From: JBLIRR01 sp049472395
GTDB lineage: Bacteria > SZUA-182 > DTGQ01 > JBLIRR01
Direction: 5' to 3'
NCBI GenBank assembly: GCA_049472395.1
Contig: JBLIRR010000034.1
Span: 1 to 64,000, forward strand
Length of the DNA stretch: 64,000 nt
Part shown: piece after piece, positions 17,991 through 27,347 of the stretch
Layout of the letters: every line of letters begins with the position of its first letter
Numbering within the stretch: the stretch's first letter is position 1
Notes under the pieces: generated by a model
What the model saw: the letters and a program-made list of their open reading frames with translations, nothing else
Databases searched by the model: none
Told to the model about the DNA's origin: nothing
Program-made: the position numbers and the translations under genes

Positions 17991-19970
17991 ATGAACGAAA
18001 AGTTGAGAATAGCAAGAATGGCCGGAATGGACCACATTTTAATGAATCAGGCTGTACTGATATATATTATTATAAGCAGTTTGTGTCTATTCATGTTCGC
18101 TGTTTCACTACATGCTGAATCTGCCAAATCGCGGATGACATACCAGCCTCACGAGATTCTTGTGAAATTTAAATCCTCGACTGACGAGGCCTTAAAAAAA
18201 TCTATCCGTGATGAAATGGGTGCGGTATTGATCAGAACCGTCAGGAGTATTCAAGTGGAATACTGGCGATTGCCGGAAAACATAACGACCGAGGAATCTT
18301 TCACATTCTTGAGTGAACACTCGCTCGTTGAGCATGTTGAACCTAATTATTTGTACTCTCCTCAGATGATTCCCAATGACCCGCATTTTAGCAAACAATG
18401 GTTTCTTTACAACACCGGCCAAAGGATAAATGGCGTGAGGGGCTCCCCAGGGGCTGATATTTCAGCCATTGATGCGTGGGACATTGAAAGGGGAAGTTCG
18501 GATATAGTCATAGCTGTGATCGATTCAGGTGTTGCATATGATCATCCGGACCTCATAGGAAATGTATGGACTAATCGACACGAGATTGCGGGCAATGGCC
18601 TTGATGATGATTTGAACGGATATGTTGATGATATGCATGGATGGGATTTTGTCAATGATGATGACAATCCTTCGGATTATTCAAGAGATCTCTATGGAGA
18701 TGGTCATGGCACCCATATCGCGGGTATCATTGCTGCTCAGGGGAATAATGGGATCGGCATTACCGGCATTATGTGGAAGGCCCGGATAATGCCGCTTCAG
18801 GTGTTTGATCTTTATGAGACTGCTTCTTTCTGGGATAGTATTATTCAAAATATAAACATTATCAGTGCCTTTGAGTATGCCGTGGATAATGGGGCGCATA
18901 TTATCAATTGCAGTTTCGGTTCAGGATTAAACAGTCTTTTTCAGTATGATGTTCTTAAGTATGCGGACCAGCATGGTGTATTGGTGGTAGCCGCAGCCGG
19001 CAATGAGGGTAGAAATAATGATATTTCCCCCACTTATCCCGCAAGTTACGATCTTCCTAATATCATTTCTGTTGCCGCAACGGATGGCCATGGTGGTTTA
19101 TCCTCTTACTCTAACTATGGTATAAAAAGTGTAGATGTGGGAGCCCCCGGTGGGGATAAGTCGCTGACCATATTCAGCACTATTCCTCCAAAAAGGGAGA
19201 CATTGTTTTATGAGGATTTTGAATCAGGGGATACTGCATGGATAAAAGAGGGTGTATGGGAGGAGTGGTCCCTGGTCTATGCCCCCCTTTTTGACTCTTA
19301 TGTTATGCAGGATTCTGCCTCGAATTACCATGATAATGAGGATTCCTATATCATGACCATAAATCCTGTGGATGCAGAAAATTACAGAGGGTTAAATATT
19401 CAGTTTACATCGCTCTTTCAGCTTGAAAGGGATTACGATTTCCTCTTTGTTGAAGGTTCTACCGATGGTATCAATTTCTCCACAGTCTTCCCGATAACCG
19501 GTTATCTTACAGGTTTTTCAAATAGCATTCAAACCGTGTATGCATGGGGGAGCGATACTGAAATAGGAGACAGCTTCTACTTAAAATTTCGGTTACGATC
19601 CGATAAATCACTTAATTATGATGGCGTGTATATTGATGATATTAAAATTACCGGAATTTCCTGGGAGTTTTTGGGAAATGAATATGGCGATAAGATGGGC
19701 ACTTCAATGGCCACACCTGTAATTACTGGGATTGCAGGTCTTATATGGTCTCATCGTCCTGAGCTGACGCATGTGGAAGTTAAAGATGCCATTCTCGCGT
19801 CGGTGGACAAGCTCGAATCCTTGAATAAAAAAGTAGTAAGCGGCGGAAGGGTCAATGCGGCACGCGCCTTAGACAATTATCTCGCTCCATCTAACCTTTA
19901 TAGCACTGATGACACTGAGGGAGTTGTAGAGGAGGAGGACAATGGATGCTTTATTGAGAATCTTTATTAA
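17991..19970 (+). CDS. Secreted subtilisin-like (S8) serine protease
   Basis: A 659-residue exported protease. Signal segment about 18-42; if translation begins at Met18 it is a classical signal peptide. An inhibitor-type propeptide spans about 52-123 (HEILVKFK...VEHVEPNYLYSP). The catalytic triad is complete: Asp178 (VIDSG), His239 (GHGTHIAG) and Ser572 (GTSMATP), with oxyanion Asn338. An insert of about 150 residues (405-558, starting FYEDFESGDTAWI) splits the catalytic domain between Asn and Ser and looks like a beta-sandwich domain as in immune-inhibitor-A-type proteases. The C-terminus is an acidic run followed by NGCFIENLY, resembling the first residues of the GCFIATAAYGS tail seen on many surface proteins, here cut short. 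Confidence 0.88.
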   Translation: MNEKLRIARMAGMDHILMNQAVLIYIIISSLCLFMFAVSLHAESAKSRMTYQPHEILVKFKSSTDEALKKSIRDEMGAVLIRTVRSIQVEYWRLPENITTEESFTFLSEHSLVEHVEPNYLYSPQMIPNDPHFSKQWFLYNTGQRINGVRGSPGADISAIDAWDIERGSSDIVIAVIDSGVAYDHPDLIGNVWTNRHEIAGNGLDDDLNGYVDDMHGWDFVNDDDNPSDYSRDLYGDGHGTHIAGIIAAQGNNGIGITGIMWKARIMPLQVFDLYETASFWDSIIQNINIISAFEYAVDNGAHIINCSFGSGLNSLFQYDVLKYADQHGVLVVAAAGNEGRNNDISPTYPASYDLPNIISVAATDGHGGLSSYSNYGIKSVDVGAPGGDKSLTIFSTIPPKRETLFYEDFESGDTAWIKEGVWEEWSLVYAPLFDSYVMQDSASNYHDNEDSYIMTINPVDAENYRGLNIQFTSLFQLERDYDFLFVEGSTDGINFSTVFPITGYLTGFSNSIQTVYAWGSDTEIGDSFYLKFRLRSDKSLNYDGVYIDDIKITGISWEFLGNEYGDKMGTSMATPVITGIAGLIWSHRPELTHVEVKDAILASVDKLESLNKKVVSGGRVNAARALDNYLAPSNLYSTDDTEGVVEEEDNGCFIENLY

Positions 19971-20078
19971 CCAGCAATTCTAAAGAGTCATTTCTGTGGA
20001 CTGCCTGTTTATGTAATTATCAGTATTTGAGATCACACAGGGTAAAATAAATTTTATTCTTATTTTGTTCACTACTAT

Positions 20079-20107
20079 TTGACAGACACAATATTTTTGT
20101 GTATATT
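20079..20107 (+). promoter_or_regulatory. Sigma-70-type promoter with embedded dyad
   Basis: TTGACA, a 17-base spacer and TATATT form a near-consensus housekeeping promoter about 45 bases before the ATPase ATG. The spacer holds an inverted repeat, ACACAA (20086-20091) and TTGTGT (20097-20102), which could be an operator covering the -10 box. Confidence 0.6.
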
Positions 20108-20150
20108 TTCATTGTAATTGCAAATTTACACAAATAAATATGGATTCATA

Positions 20151-21341
20151 ATGTCAATACCATATATCAAAAGAGGAATTGAGAAGACAGTAAAAAATGC
20201 TGCTCAACAATTTCCCTCAGTAATACTCACAGGTCCTCGGCAATCCGGAAAGACTACATTGCTCAAACATCTTTTTTCTAAAAGCCATAGATATGTTTCC
20301 ATGGATAACCCTGAATTACGACTTATGGCTATTGATGAACCAGCTCTTTTTTTTGAGAATTATCCGCCACCACTTATAATTGACGAAATTCAGTATACGC
20401 CTCAGATTTTTTCATATATTAAAATATTCATTGATAATGATAGGTCTAAGAAAGGCCATTTTCTCTTAACCGGTTCTCAGAGCTTTCCTTTAATGGCTAA
20501 TGTGAGTGAATCATTGGCAGGAAGGATTGCGGTTCTTTCTTTGCTCTCCTTTTCTTTCAAAGAACAATTTCCTCAAAAATCCACGTTCGATATGCTCCTA
20601 TTACAAAAAAAAATATTGCAGGGTGGTTTTCCTGAAATAGTTACCTTAGAGGATATAAATAATGAATTATGGTTTGCCAGTTATTTTCAAACCTATTTGG
20701 AACGAGATGTACGACAATTGCGCCGGATTGGGGATTTGGGTGATTTTCAACGATTTGTGCAGCTTCTCGCGACTTTTAACGGACAGAATGTGAATTTATC
20801 CAGTTTATCTAGAGATATTGGTCTCACTGTGAATACAATAAAAGCGTGGATTTCTATATTAGAAGCGAGCCAACAGATTGTTTCAATTAAGCCATTCTAT
20901 CTTAATCAAGGAAAGCGGATAATAAAAAGTCCTAAAATATATTTTCTCGACACAGGGCTTTTGTGCTATTTAACAGGTATAACTTCTCCCACACAAGTAT
21001 TCAAAGGACCTTCCTCCGGACAGTTATTTGAGACTGCTGTACTTGGCGAAATAATAAGGGATTTTTATAATCAGGGTAAAATCCCCAGAATTTACTGGTG
21101 GCGGACTTCCCATGGGGAGGAAGTTGATTTCATTATAGAGGATAAAGCGAGGATAATTCCTATTGAGGTGAAGCTAACATCGAAAGTGAATAAAATAATG
21201 GCAAAGAATTTAATTTCTTTTTACAACTTATTCCCTAATAAAATAGATAAGGCATTAGTAGTTAATTTATCTCAGGAGGGATTCGTCCTGGATAAAGGAA
21301 TATTCTCAATACCCTTCTATGAATTTATTTACCAAATTTAA
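20151..21341 (+). CDS. AAA_14/DUF4143 ATPase
   Basis: P-loop ATPase of the widespread AAA_14 plus DUF4143 architecture. Near the N-terminus YIKRGIE is followed by the Walker A GPRQSGKTTL, then PPPLIIDEIQYTP as Walker B and LLTGSQSF as sensor. The C-terminal DUF4143 region contains PKIYFLDTGLLCYLTG, GQLFETAVLGEI and WWRTSHGEEVDFII...IPIEVK, a nuclease-like fold element with the D-E-K arrangement. Role unknown; many act in mobile or toxin-like contexts. The start is set at the ATG of MSIPYIKRG; a TTG at 20118 extends the frame by 11 residues. A good promoter precedes it and a decayed RHH antitoxin frame follows directly. Confidence 0.85.
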   Translation: MSIPYIKRGIEKTVKNAAQQFPSVILTGPRQSGKTTLLKHLFSKSHRYVSMDNPELRLMAIDEPALFFENYPPPLIIDEIQYTPQIFSYIKIFIDNDRSKKGHFLLTGSQSFPLMANVSESLAGRIAVLSLLSFSFKEQFPQKSTFDMLLLQKKILQGGFPEIVTLEDINNELWFASYFQTYLERDVRQLRRIGDLGDFQRFVQLLATFNGQNVNLSSLSRDIGLTVNTIKAWISILEASQQIVSIKPFYLNQGKRIIKSPKIYFLDTGLLCYLTGITSPTQVFKGPSSGQLFETAVLGEIIRDFYNQGKIPRIYWWRTSHGEEVDFIIEDKARIIPIEVKLTSKVNKIMAKNLISFYNLFPNKIDKALVVNLSQEGFVLDKGIFSIPFYEFIYQI

Positions 21342-21346
21342 AATAA

Positions 21347-21622
21347 AAACTTACATCCCGGCATATCTATCGGAAATTACTAGAGAAAGCAAAAAAAGAA
21401 AATCGCAGCCTCACTCTGGAATCAATCGCTATCTTAGCGAGGGGATTAAAGGGTCGGATTGATATGAAAGAACGTCACCTGGAAATTATTCAGGATATCA
21501 AAACTTATACAGTTATTTATTGCGTCTCGACCTTGTCATCTAATCCCAGCCCCCTGAAGTGCTGCCTTGGTTTCCTCGTGGTTTGGCATAAGCTCAGTTG
21601 CGTGCATAGCTTTTCCTTATAG
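21347..21622 (+). pseudogene. Decayed ribbon-helix-helix antitoxin
   Basis: An open frame without an N-terminal start reads IYRKLLEKAKKENRSLTLES followed by IAILARGLKGRIDMKERHLEIIQDIK. This is the helix-helix part of Arc/FitA-type antitoxins that partner PIN-domain (VapC/FitB) toxins. The N-terminal DNA-binding strand is missing: a stop lies 5 codons before the homology. The last third of the frame (Cys- and Ser-rich) no longer looks like the family, so the 3' end is shifted or replaced. No PIN-domain toxin follows. It is a relic of a toxin-antitoxin pair just downstream of the AAA_14 ATPase. Confidence 0.55.
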
Positions 21623-21830
21623 CCTCTGAGATCAACAGGTTCCCATTATATCAATATAAATACAAATAATTACAAGATTTTGTGAAAAATATTCAATATT
21701 TTAACAGATTTTAATATAAAATTGGTTTATTTGCAAGGCAAGAAACGTGAAATGATAATCTTATTAAAGGTATCTTGTTCTTTTAAAGAAAATCTGCAAC
21801 TGTGCAAATGAAGTCTGTTTTTTACAATTG

Positions 21831-21852
21831 GTCAGACAGCGTCTGACTTTTT
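21831..21852 (+). terminator. Intrinsic terminator
   Basis: GTCAGAC-AGC-GTCTGAC, a perfect 7-bp stem with a 3-base loop, followed by TTTTT. It lies between the antitoxin relic and the rhomboid gene and insulates the two. A further copy of GTCTGAC occurs about 35 bases downstream without a partner arm. Confidence 0.65.
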
Positions 21853-21975
21853 CGAGTTGCAGTAATTTGGTAAACATTGTCTGACTGAGTATGAAGAGCC
21901 TCTGAATAAAAATAGATACCCTTTTATTTTTATCAATTATTTGTCATAATAGACTCACGTGAAAGAATTATTGTT

Positions 21976-22737
21976 ATGTTTCCTATAAGAGATGAAAATC
22001 CAACGTATCATACGTCAGTGATGACATTTGCCATAATTGGTTTGAATGTCTTATCCTGGATCTTTTTGCAAGGATTCGGCCGCTCTCCTGTTCTTGCAAA
22101 ATCAGTATGCCAGTTTGGTTTAATCCCCGCTGAGCTTTTGGGCCTCCTCCCGGCAGGAACACGAATATCGGTTGGACGAGGAGTTTTATGCGTTATTGAG
22201 AATGATTCTCCCTGGATAACAGTGATCACATCGATGTTTATGCATGGGAGCTGGTTTCATCTCATTGGGAATTTATGGTTTCTCGCAGTGTTTGGAGACA
22301 ATGTGGAAGATGTGATGGGTCCGGTCAAATTTTTTATGTTTTATTTACTCTGCGGTATTGTTGCGGGGGCTGTACAAGTTGCCATGAATCCTTCAAGTCC
22401 CATACCTATGGTGGGAGCATCAGGAGCAATTAGTGGGGTTATGGGCGCCTATGCAATACTATTCCCGAAGGCCCCTGTTCATTTACTGATTTTTATCGGA
22501 TTCTTTATCACTACTATTGTGGTGCCTGCGTTTATTGTGCTCGGCTATTGGTTCCTCCTGCAACTGCTTGGCGGATTTATGAGTACTGGCACAGGAGGTG
22601 TTGCTTTTGGGGCGCATATCGGCGGATTTCTCGCAGGCATATTTCTATTGAAATTATTCTGCCAATCGGATCGCATAGAAGAATGCCGCCTAAAGCGGGG
22701 CACTACTGATAAAATAATAAAAAGACGCAGGAGATAG
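21976..22737 (+). CDS. Rhomboid-family intramembrane serine protease
   Basis: A 253-residue polytopic membrane protease. Catalytic Ser149 lies in GASGAISG and the catalytic His214 in GAHIGGFLAG; the preceding helix carries the HGSWFHLIGNLWFLAVFGDNVED signature. About six transmembrane helices are visible, with a large L1 region after the first helix and a basic tail (KIIKRRRR). It cleaves transmembrane segments of substrate proteins within the membrane. The gene is followed 50 bases later by ftsH on the same strand, giving a membrane protein quality-control pair. Confidence 0.92.
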   Translation: MFPIRDENPTYHTSVMTFAIIGLNVLSWIFLQGFGRSPVLAKSVCQFGLIPAELLGLLPAGTRISVGRGVLCVIENDSPWITVITSMFMHGSWFHLIGNLWFLAVFGDNVEDVMGPVKFFMFYLLCGIVAGAVQVAMNPSSPIPMVGASGAISGVMGAYAILFPKAPVHLLIFIGFFITTIVVPAFIVLGYWFLLQLLGGFMSTGTGGVAFGAHIGGFLAGIFLLKLFCQSDRIEECRLKRGTTDKIIKRRRR

Positions 22738-22787
22738 GAGACGTAAAAAGGGGTCATGGCAGATATTTATTGAAAGGGAGATTGTCA

Positions 22788-24731
22788 ATGGCAGAGGAAA
22801 AAAAATCGAAACCATGTTGGGAAACCGGAAATATTAAAGATTGCGGGCCGCGAAAGATACCCTCTCTATTTCCCCCATTTAATAAAAAACAGGTGCATTT
22901 TTCTCTCTGGTATTTCATTATTGCCCTCCTTGTTCTTCATCTTCTCAATACCTATATTATTCGCACTCCCGAGAAAACTGTCGATTTCAGTGAGTTCAAG
23001 GTGAGAATAAAAGAAGGTGAGATTAAGCGGGTCCAGATGGGTGATAAATACTACCTTGGATTTCCCTATGACAATGAGAAGCTTAAAAATATTGAAGAAA
23101 AACCGGTTGCCGAGCGAAGACAATTTGCTGAAATTCCCATATATAAAACAGTCCCGGTAGATGATCCTTCCTTAGTCCCTCTTCTTGATTCTTTAAATAT
23201 TGAGTATTATGCCCGGCCAATACAGGAGAACCGGTTAGTTGATTTCTTCTTTAACTGGATTCTCCCCTTTCTCTTTTTCCTGTTTATCTGGCGCTTGATA
23301 TTTAAACGAATGGGAAAGCTCGGATCGAATTTGATGGCGTTTCGGGAAAATAAGGCCCAGCTTGTGGCAGAGGGCGATACCGGAACAACATTTTCCGATG
23401 TGGCAGGCGCTGATGAGGCAAAAGAAGAATTGATTGAAATTGTCGACTTTCTCAAGCAACCGGAGAAATATATTGCCATCGGAGGGAAAATACCCAAAGG
23501 GGTCCTGCTTGTCGGACCACCTGGCACGGGCAAGACACTTCTTGCACGGGCGATTGCCGGAGAGGCAAAGGTACCCTTCTTTAAAATGAGTGGCGCTGAT
23601 TTTGTGGAGATGTTTGTCGGACTAGGGGCTGCAAGGGTTCGTGACCTTTTTAAACAAGCACGGGAAAAAGCGCCCTGTATTATTTTTATTGATGAGCTTG
23701 ATGCCATTGGAAAAAGCAGGGGGCCGGCAATTGGAGGGAATGATGAACGGGAGCAGACATTGAACCAGCTCCTTGTTGAGATGGATGGTTTTGACTCACG
23801 CACGGGAGTGATCATATTGGCAGCAACAAACAGGCCGCAGGTCCTTGATCCGGCCCTGCTTCGTCCGGGTCGTTTTGACCGTCAAATACTTGTTGATAAG
23901 CCTGATCTTGATGGCAGAGAAGCAATTCTTAAAATACACTCAAAAGGAGTTGCACTTGATGAATCTGTTGATCTTAGGGTATTAGCCAAAGTCACGGCCG
24001 GATTTGCGGGAGCGGACCTGGCCAATATTGTTAATGAGGCAGCGCTTCTTGCGGTGCGGTCAGGAAGAAACAAGGTGAACCAAAAGGATTTTGAGGAAGC
24101 CATAGAAAAGGTCATAGCAGGCTTGGAGAAAAAGAACAGGCTGATTAATTCCAAGGAACGTGAAATAGTTGCCTATCATGAAACAGGCCATGCACTTGTC
24201 GCGGCCTTTACACCAGGAGCAGACCCGGTGCAGAAGATTACTATCGTGCCTCGCAGCTTAGGGGCATTGGGATATACCATGCAGCTTCCCACTGAAGATC
24301 GATTTCTTATGACAAAAGAGGAGCTACTTGGTAAAATCAACGTTCTCCTGGGCGGCCGGGCTGCAGAGGAAATTATATTCAGCCAGATCTCAACAGGGGC
24401 TGCTAATGACCTTACGAAAGCAACGGATATTGCCAAAAGTATGATAACGGACTATGGAATGAGTGAGAAATTCGGCAATATGATTTTACACGCACAAAAA
24501 GGGCCGCACTATTTAGGAGATATCTATCCTGCAACTGCGGTTCGCGAGTATTCAGAGGCCACCCAGCAGTATATTGATGAAGAGATTGCTGCGATTATTA
24601 ATAATGAATATAAGAAGGTAATATATCTATTAAAAAGCAAAATAGATATCCTTAAAAGAATCGCATCGAGGCTTCTTGAGGTTGAAAAAGTAGGCGCAGA
24701 AGAGTTTTTATCTTTGATTAAGGGCGCTTAA
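22788..24731 (+). CDS. ftsH: ATP-dependent zinc metalloprotease FtsH
   Basis: Membrane-anchored AAA+ protease that degrades misassembled membrane proteins and regulators. From the ATG at 22788 (AAGGGAG 7 bases upstream): a 40-residue soluble head, a first transmembrane helix (about 42-58), the FtsH extracellular domain (about 70-145), a second helix (about 152-172), and the AAA+ core with Walker A GPPGTGKT near 243 and Walker B IIFIDELDAIG. The second region of homology ends RPGRFDRQ. The zinc site HETGH is at 464-468. Length is typical. A longer frame from TTG 22770 exists but lacks support. Downstream of rhomboid and probably co-transcribed. Confidence 0.95.
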   Translation: MAEEKKSKPCWETGNIKDCGPRKIPSLFPPFNKKQVHFSLWYFIIALLVLHLLNTYIIRTPEKTVDFSEFKVRIKEGEIKRVQMGDKYYLGFPYDNEKLKNIEEKPVAERRQFAEIPIYKTVPVDDPSLVPLLDSLNIEYYARPIQENRLVDFFFNWILPFLFFLFIWRLIFKRMGKLGSNLMAFRENKAQLVAEGDTGTTFSDVAGADEAKEELIEIVDFLKQPEKYIAIGGKIPKGVLLVGPPGTGKTLLARAIAGEAKVPFFKMSGADFVEMFVGLGAARVRDLFKQAREKAPCIIFIDELDAIGKSRGPAIGGNDEREQTLNQLLVEMDGFDSRTGVIILAATNRPQVLDPALLRPGRFDRQILVDKPDLDGREAILKIHSKGVALDESVDLRVLAKVTAGFAGADLANIVNEAALLAVRSGRNKVNQKDFEEAIEKVIAGLEKKNRLINSKEREIVAYHETGHALVAAFTPGADPVQKITIVPRSLGALGYTMQLPTEDRFLMTKEELLGKINVLLGGRAAEEIIFSQISTGAANDLTKATDIAKSMITDYGMSEKFGNMILHAQKGPHYLGDIYPATAVREYSEATQQYIDEEIAAIINNEYKKVIYLLKSKIDILKRIASRLLEVEKVGAEEFLSLIKGA

Positions 24732-24734
24732 AAA

Positions 24735-24763
24735 TTGACTTTCTAATGATTTTATAGTATATT
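24735..24763 (+). promoter_or_regulatory. Sigma-70-type promoter for the PASTA/dehydrogenase gene
   Basis: TTGACT, a 17-base spacer and TATATT directly after the ftsH stop, giving a leader of about 170 bases before the ATG at 24943. No riboswitch-like fold was recognised in that leader. Confidence 0.55.
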
Positions 24764-24942
24764 ATAATATCCCGTAATGTTGAAATGTTCATTCGATCTG
24801 CTCATAGTTGTTAATAGGAGCTATATTTCTTTCCGCCATTTCCATCTGTAAAAGTACTTTCCAGTGATAACTATACATCGTATCATCAATTATTAAGTAG
24901 TAAGAAAAAAGATATTCTATTCTGAATTAAAAAGGAGGAATT

Positions 24943-27264
24943 ATGAACAGGAGGTCATTTTTTATAGTTATTTTTATTATTTTAATATTATTTCCGTATA
25001 TCTTAAAAGCACAGTTGTTATCGAACGTTCCTTACCGAGCTGCCAATAGTCTTTTTAATCCTATCTCTTCTCTCCCAAGCTTACGATTTCCTTATAATAT
25101 AAGTCCTTTTTCACCAAGACCATCTCTGACGGGCTTGTATGCGCCTCTTTCCGGTAACGTCATTTTCAACTCACTGATAAGAAATTATACGTCGCCCTTT
25201 GCCTCATACGGCAGCTTCGGCCAGTATTATCCCTATTATTGGCCATCCCAAACATACTCACCCTATATGCCTTTCTCCTCCCCAAGCACCTCGATACCGG
25301 ATGTGGCAGGTCTTTCTCAGGCCGAAGCAGAATCAATCCTTACCTCTGCCGGTCTTATGCCGGGAATTAAACAGGAATTTAGTGAAACCACAGCGAAGGG
25401 GCACGTAGTCAGTCAGAATCCATTACCTGGTGTATTTGTCCCCTATAATACCGCAGTCGTGCTTGTGATATCGCGTGGCAGGCAGCCTGCTGTCGCCCTT
25501 GAACTTATTGCTGAAGGATTCTCTGCTCCTGTAGTCCTGACTTCTCCCGATGATGGCAGCGGACGGTTGTTCATCGCAGACCGTATAGGGCTTATAAAAA
25601 TACAATCAGCCGATGGTAGTAACGTCTCAGAACCCTTTCTTGATATCCAAGACAAAATAGTTCCCCTTGAGGAGTCTTATGATGAGAGAGGTCTTCTTGG
25701 TCTGGCCTTTCATCCTGATTTTAGCAGTAATGGTCGTTTTTTCGTTTACTATAGTGCTCCGCTTCGGGATACTGCTCCCGATGGCTGGGATCATACCAGC
25801 ACAATATCGGAATTCACCGTTTCGCATTACAATCCGGATAGGGCTAATCCAAATTCAGAACGAATTCTGCTCCAGATTGATCAACCTCAGTTTAATCATA
25901 ATGCCGGCAAGATTGTCTTTGGACCGGATGACTATCTTTACATTGCCCTCGGTGATGGAGGAAGCTCTTACGACAAGGGCCTTGGCCACTCATCGCAAGG
26001 AAATGGACAGGACACTTCCACCCTGTTAGGAAGTATTCTGCGAATTGATGTAGATAGCGTGCCCTATGGCATTCCCCCTGATAATCCATTTATAGGTGGC
26101 GAAGGACGTGATGAGATCTTCGCATTCGGATTTCGTAATCCCTTTGGCATTTCCTTTGACAGGGCAGGAGATAATTCCTTGTTTGTTGCCGATGTAGGCC
26201 AGAACCTTTGGGAAGAGATAAATATTGTCACGATCGGCAATAATTACGGATGGCCCCTCAAAGAAGGATCATATTGTTTTGATGCAAATTCACCGGATGT
26301 ATCTTTTTCTGCGTGCCCGAGCATTGATGAGCAAGGAAATCCCCTCATCGATCCGATCATTGAATATAGGAACTCCAGAATATCCCAAGGAGTGGGAAGG
26401 GCGGTCATTGGTGGTTTTCTCTATCGTGGGGACCTTATCCCAGAACTCTATGGAAAATATCTGTTTGGAGACTGGAGCAAATCATTTGAAAAAGCAGATG
26501 GCTCTTTATTTATTGCCGCGCCTGCCTTATCAGAAGAGGACACGTGGTCTATGGAGCAGCTTCGAGTTGCCATGAGCAGCGATGGCCGTGTAGGAGAATT
26601 TGTGCTCTCATTTGGACAGGATAGGGCAGGGGAGTTGTACTGCCTTACTGCTGAAAATTTTGCATCCACGGAGCAGACCGGCAAAGTATATAGAATTCTT
26701 TCTGCCTCCGGCGCTGTCCCGTTTATTACCGTATCTGATCAACCACTTTATGCAGGACAAGATGTCTTTGTGGAAGCCGCAGCCTACAGCGGGCCAGGAT
26801 GGATTGTTATATATGAGGACAATGGTTATGGTTCATTTGGCGATCCTATTGGTCATGCTCAATTATCAGCAGGAACGACACCCGCTATCTATGTCCCTCT
26901 TGATCGTGATATAAAGGAAGAAGAGACACTTTATGCAATCCTGCATATGGATGCAAATGCTGTCGGTACGTATGAGTTCCCAGGATTAGACATTCCTGTG
27001 CGCGATGATAATGGCCAACTCATTATGAAGAGCTTTATGGTTAATTCTTTTCTTCAGCAAATGGTGATCGTACCGAATGTCATTAGTATGAACCAGATAC
27101 AGGCAGAGGCTGAAATTAAACGCAGCTATCTCATTGTGGGGACCATAACCAGAGTATTTAGTAGCACTATGCCATCAGGGAATGTCATCAATCAGAATCC
27201 CTCTCCCGGTGCTTTTGCTCGGACGGGATCGCGCATTGACCTTGCGGTTTCTTACGGCCCTTAA
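24943..27264 (+). CDS. Secreted PQQ-type sugar dehydrogenase flanked by PASTA domains
   Basis: A 773-residue exported protein. Signal peptide about 4-22; a Pro/Ser/Tyr-rich linker to about 120; a PASTA domain (about 123-190: IPDVAGLSQAEAESIL...VSQNPLPG); a six-bladed beta-propeller of the glucose/sorbosone dehydrogenase family (about 195-595, with GLLGLAFHPDF, NHNAGKIVFGPDDYLYIALG and AFGFRNPFG). A DUF7282-like beta domain follows (about 608-705), then a second PASTA domain at the C-terminus (IVPNVISMNQIQAEAEI...NQNPSPGAF). The dehydrogenase family uses PQQ and calcium to oxidise sugars in the periplasm. PASTA domains usually bind peptidoglycan, so this enzyme may be held at the wall. AAGGAGG precedes the start. 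Confidence 0.85.
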   Translation: MNRRSFFIVIFIILILFPYILKAQLLSNVPYRAANSLFNPISSLPSLRFPYNISPFSPRPSLTGLYAPLSGNVIFNSLIRNYTSPFASYGSFGQYYPYYWPSQTYSPYMPFSSPSTSIPDVAGLSQAEAESILTSAGLMPGIKQEFSETTAKGHVVSQNPLPGVFVPYNTAVVLVISRGRQPAVALELIAEGFSAPVVLTSPDDGSGRLFIADRIGLIKIQSADGSNVSEPFLDIQDKIVPLEESYDERGLLGLAFHPDFSSNGRFFVYYSAPLRDTAPDGWDHTSTISEFTVSHYNPDRANPNSERILLQIDQPQFNHNAGKIVFGPDDYLYIALGDGGSSYDKGLGHSSQGNGQDTSTLLGSILRIDVDSVPYGIPPDNPFIGGEGRDEIFAFGFRNPFGISFDRAGDNSLFVADVGQNLWEEINIVTIGNNYGWPLKEGSYCFDANSPDVSFSACPSIDEQGNPLIDPIIEYRNSRISQGVGRAVIGGFLYRGDLIPELYGKYLFGDWSKSFEKADGSLFIAAPALSEEDTWSMEQLRVAMSSDGRVGEFVLSFGQDRAGELYCLTAENFASTEQTGKVYRILSASGAVPFITVSDQPLYAGQDVFVEAAAYSGPGWIVIYEDNGYGSFGDPIGHAQLSAGTTPAIYVPLDRDIKEEETLYAILHMDANAVGTYEFPGLDIPVRDDNGQLIMKSFMVNSFLQQMVIVPNVISMNQIQAEAEIKRSYLIVGTITRVFSSTMPSGNVINQNPSPGAFARTGSRIDLAVSYGP

Positions 27265-27347
27265 ATTCAGAACTCCTGATCCGTAAATATATTTTTAGGA
27301 AGCTGCTATGCTATGGCTGGATTATAAAAAGATACTATAACTATACG

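Noticed and set aside
17760..18035. 91-codon minus-strand frame overlapping the start of the subtilase gene
   Set aside because: No ribosome binding site or recognisable domain, and it overlaps a well-supported gene; the GC-richer patch beneath it stays unexplained.
23207..23815. 202-codon minus-strand frame inside ftsH
   Set aside because: It is an antisense frame to conserved AAA+ codons and has a Ser/Pro-rich composition with no homology.
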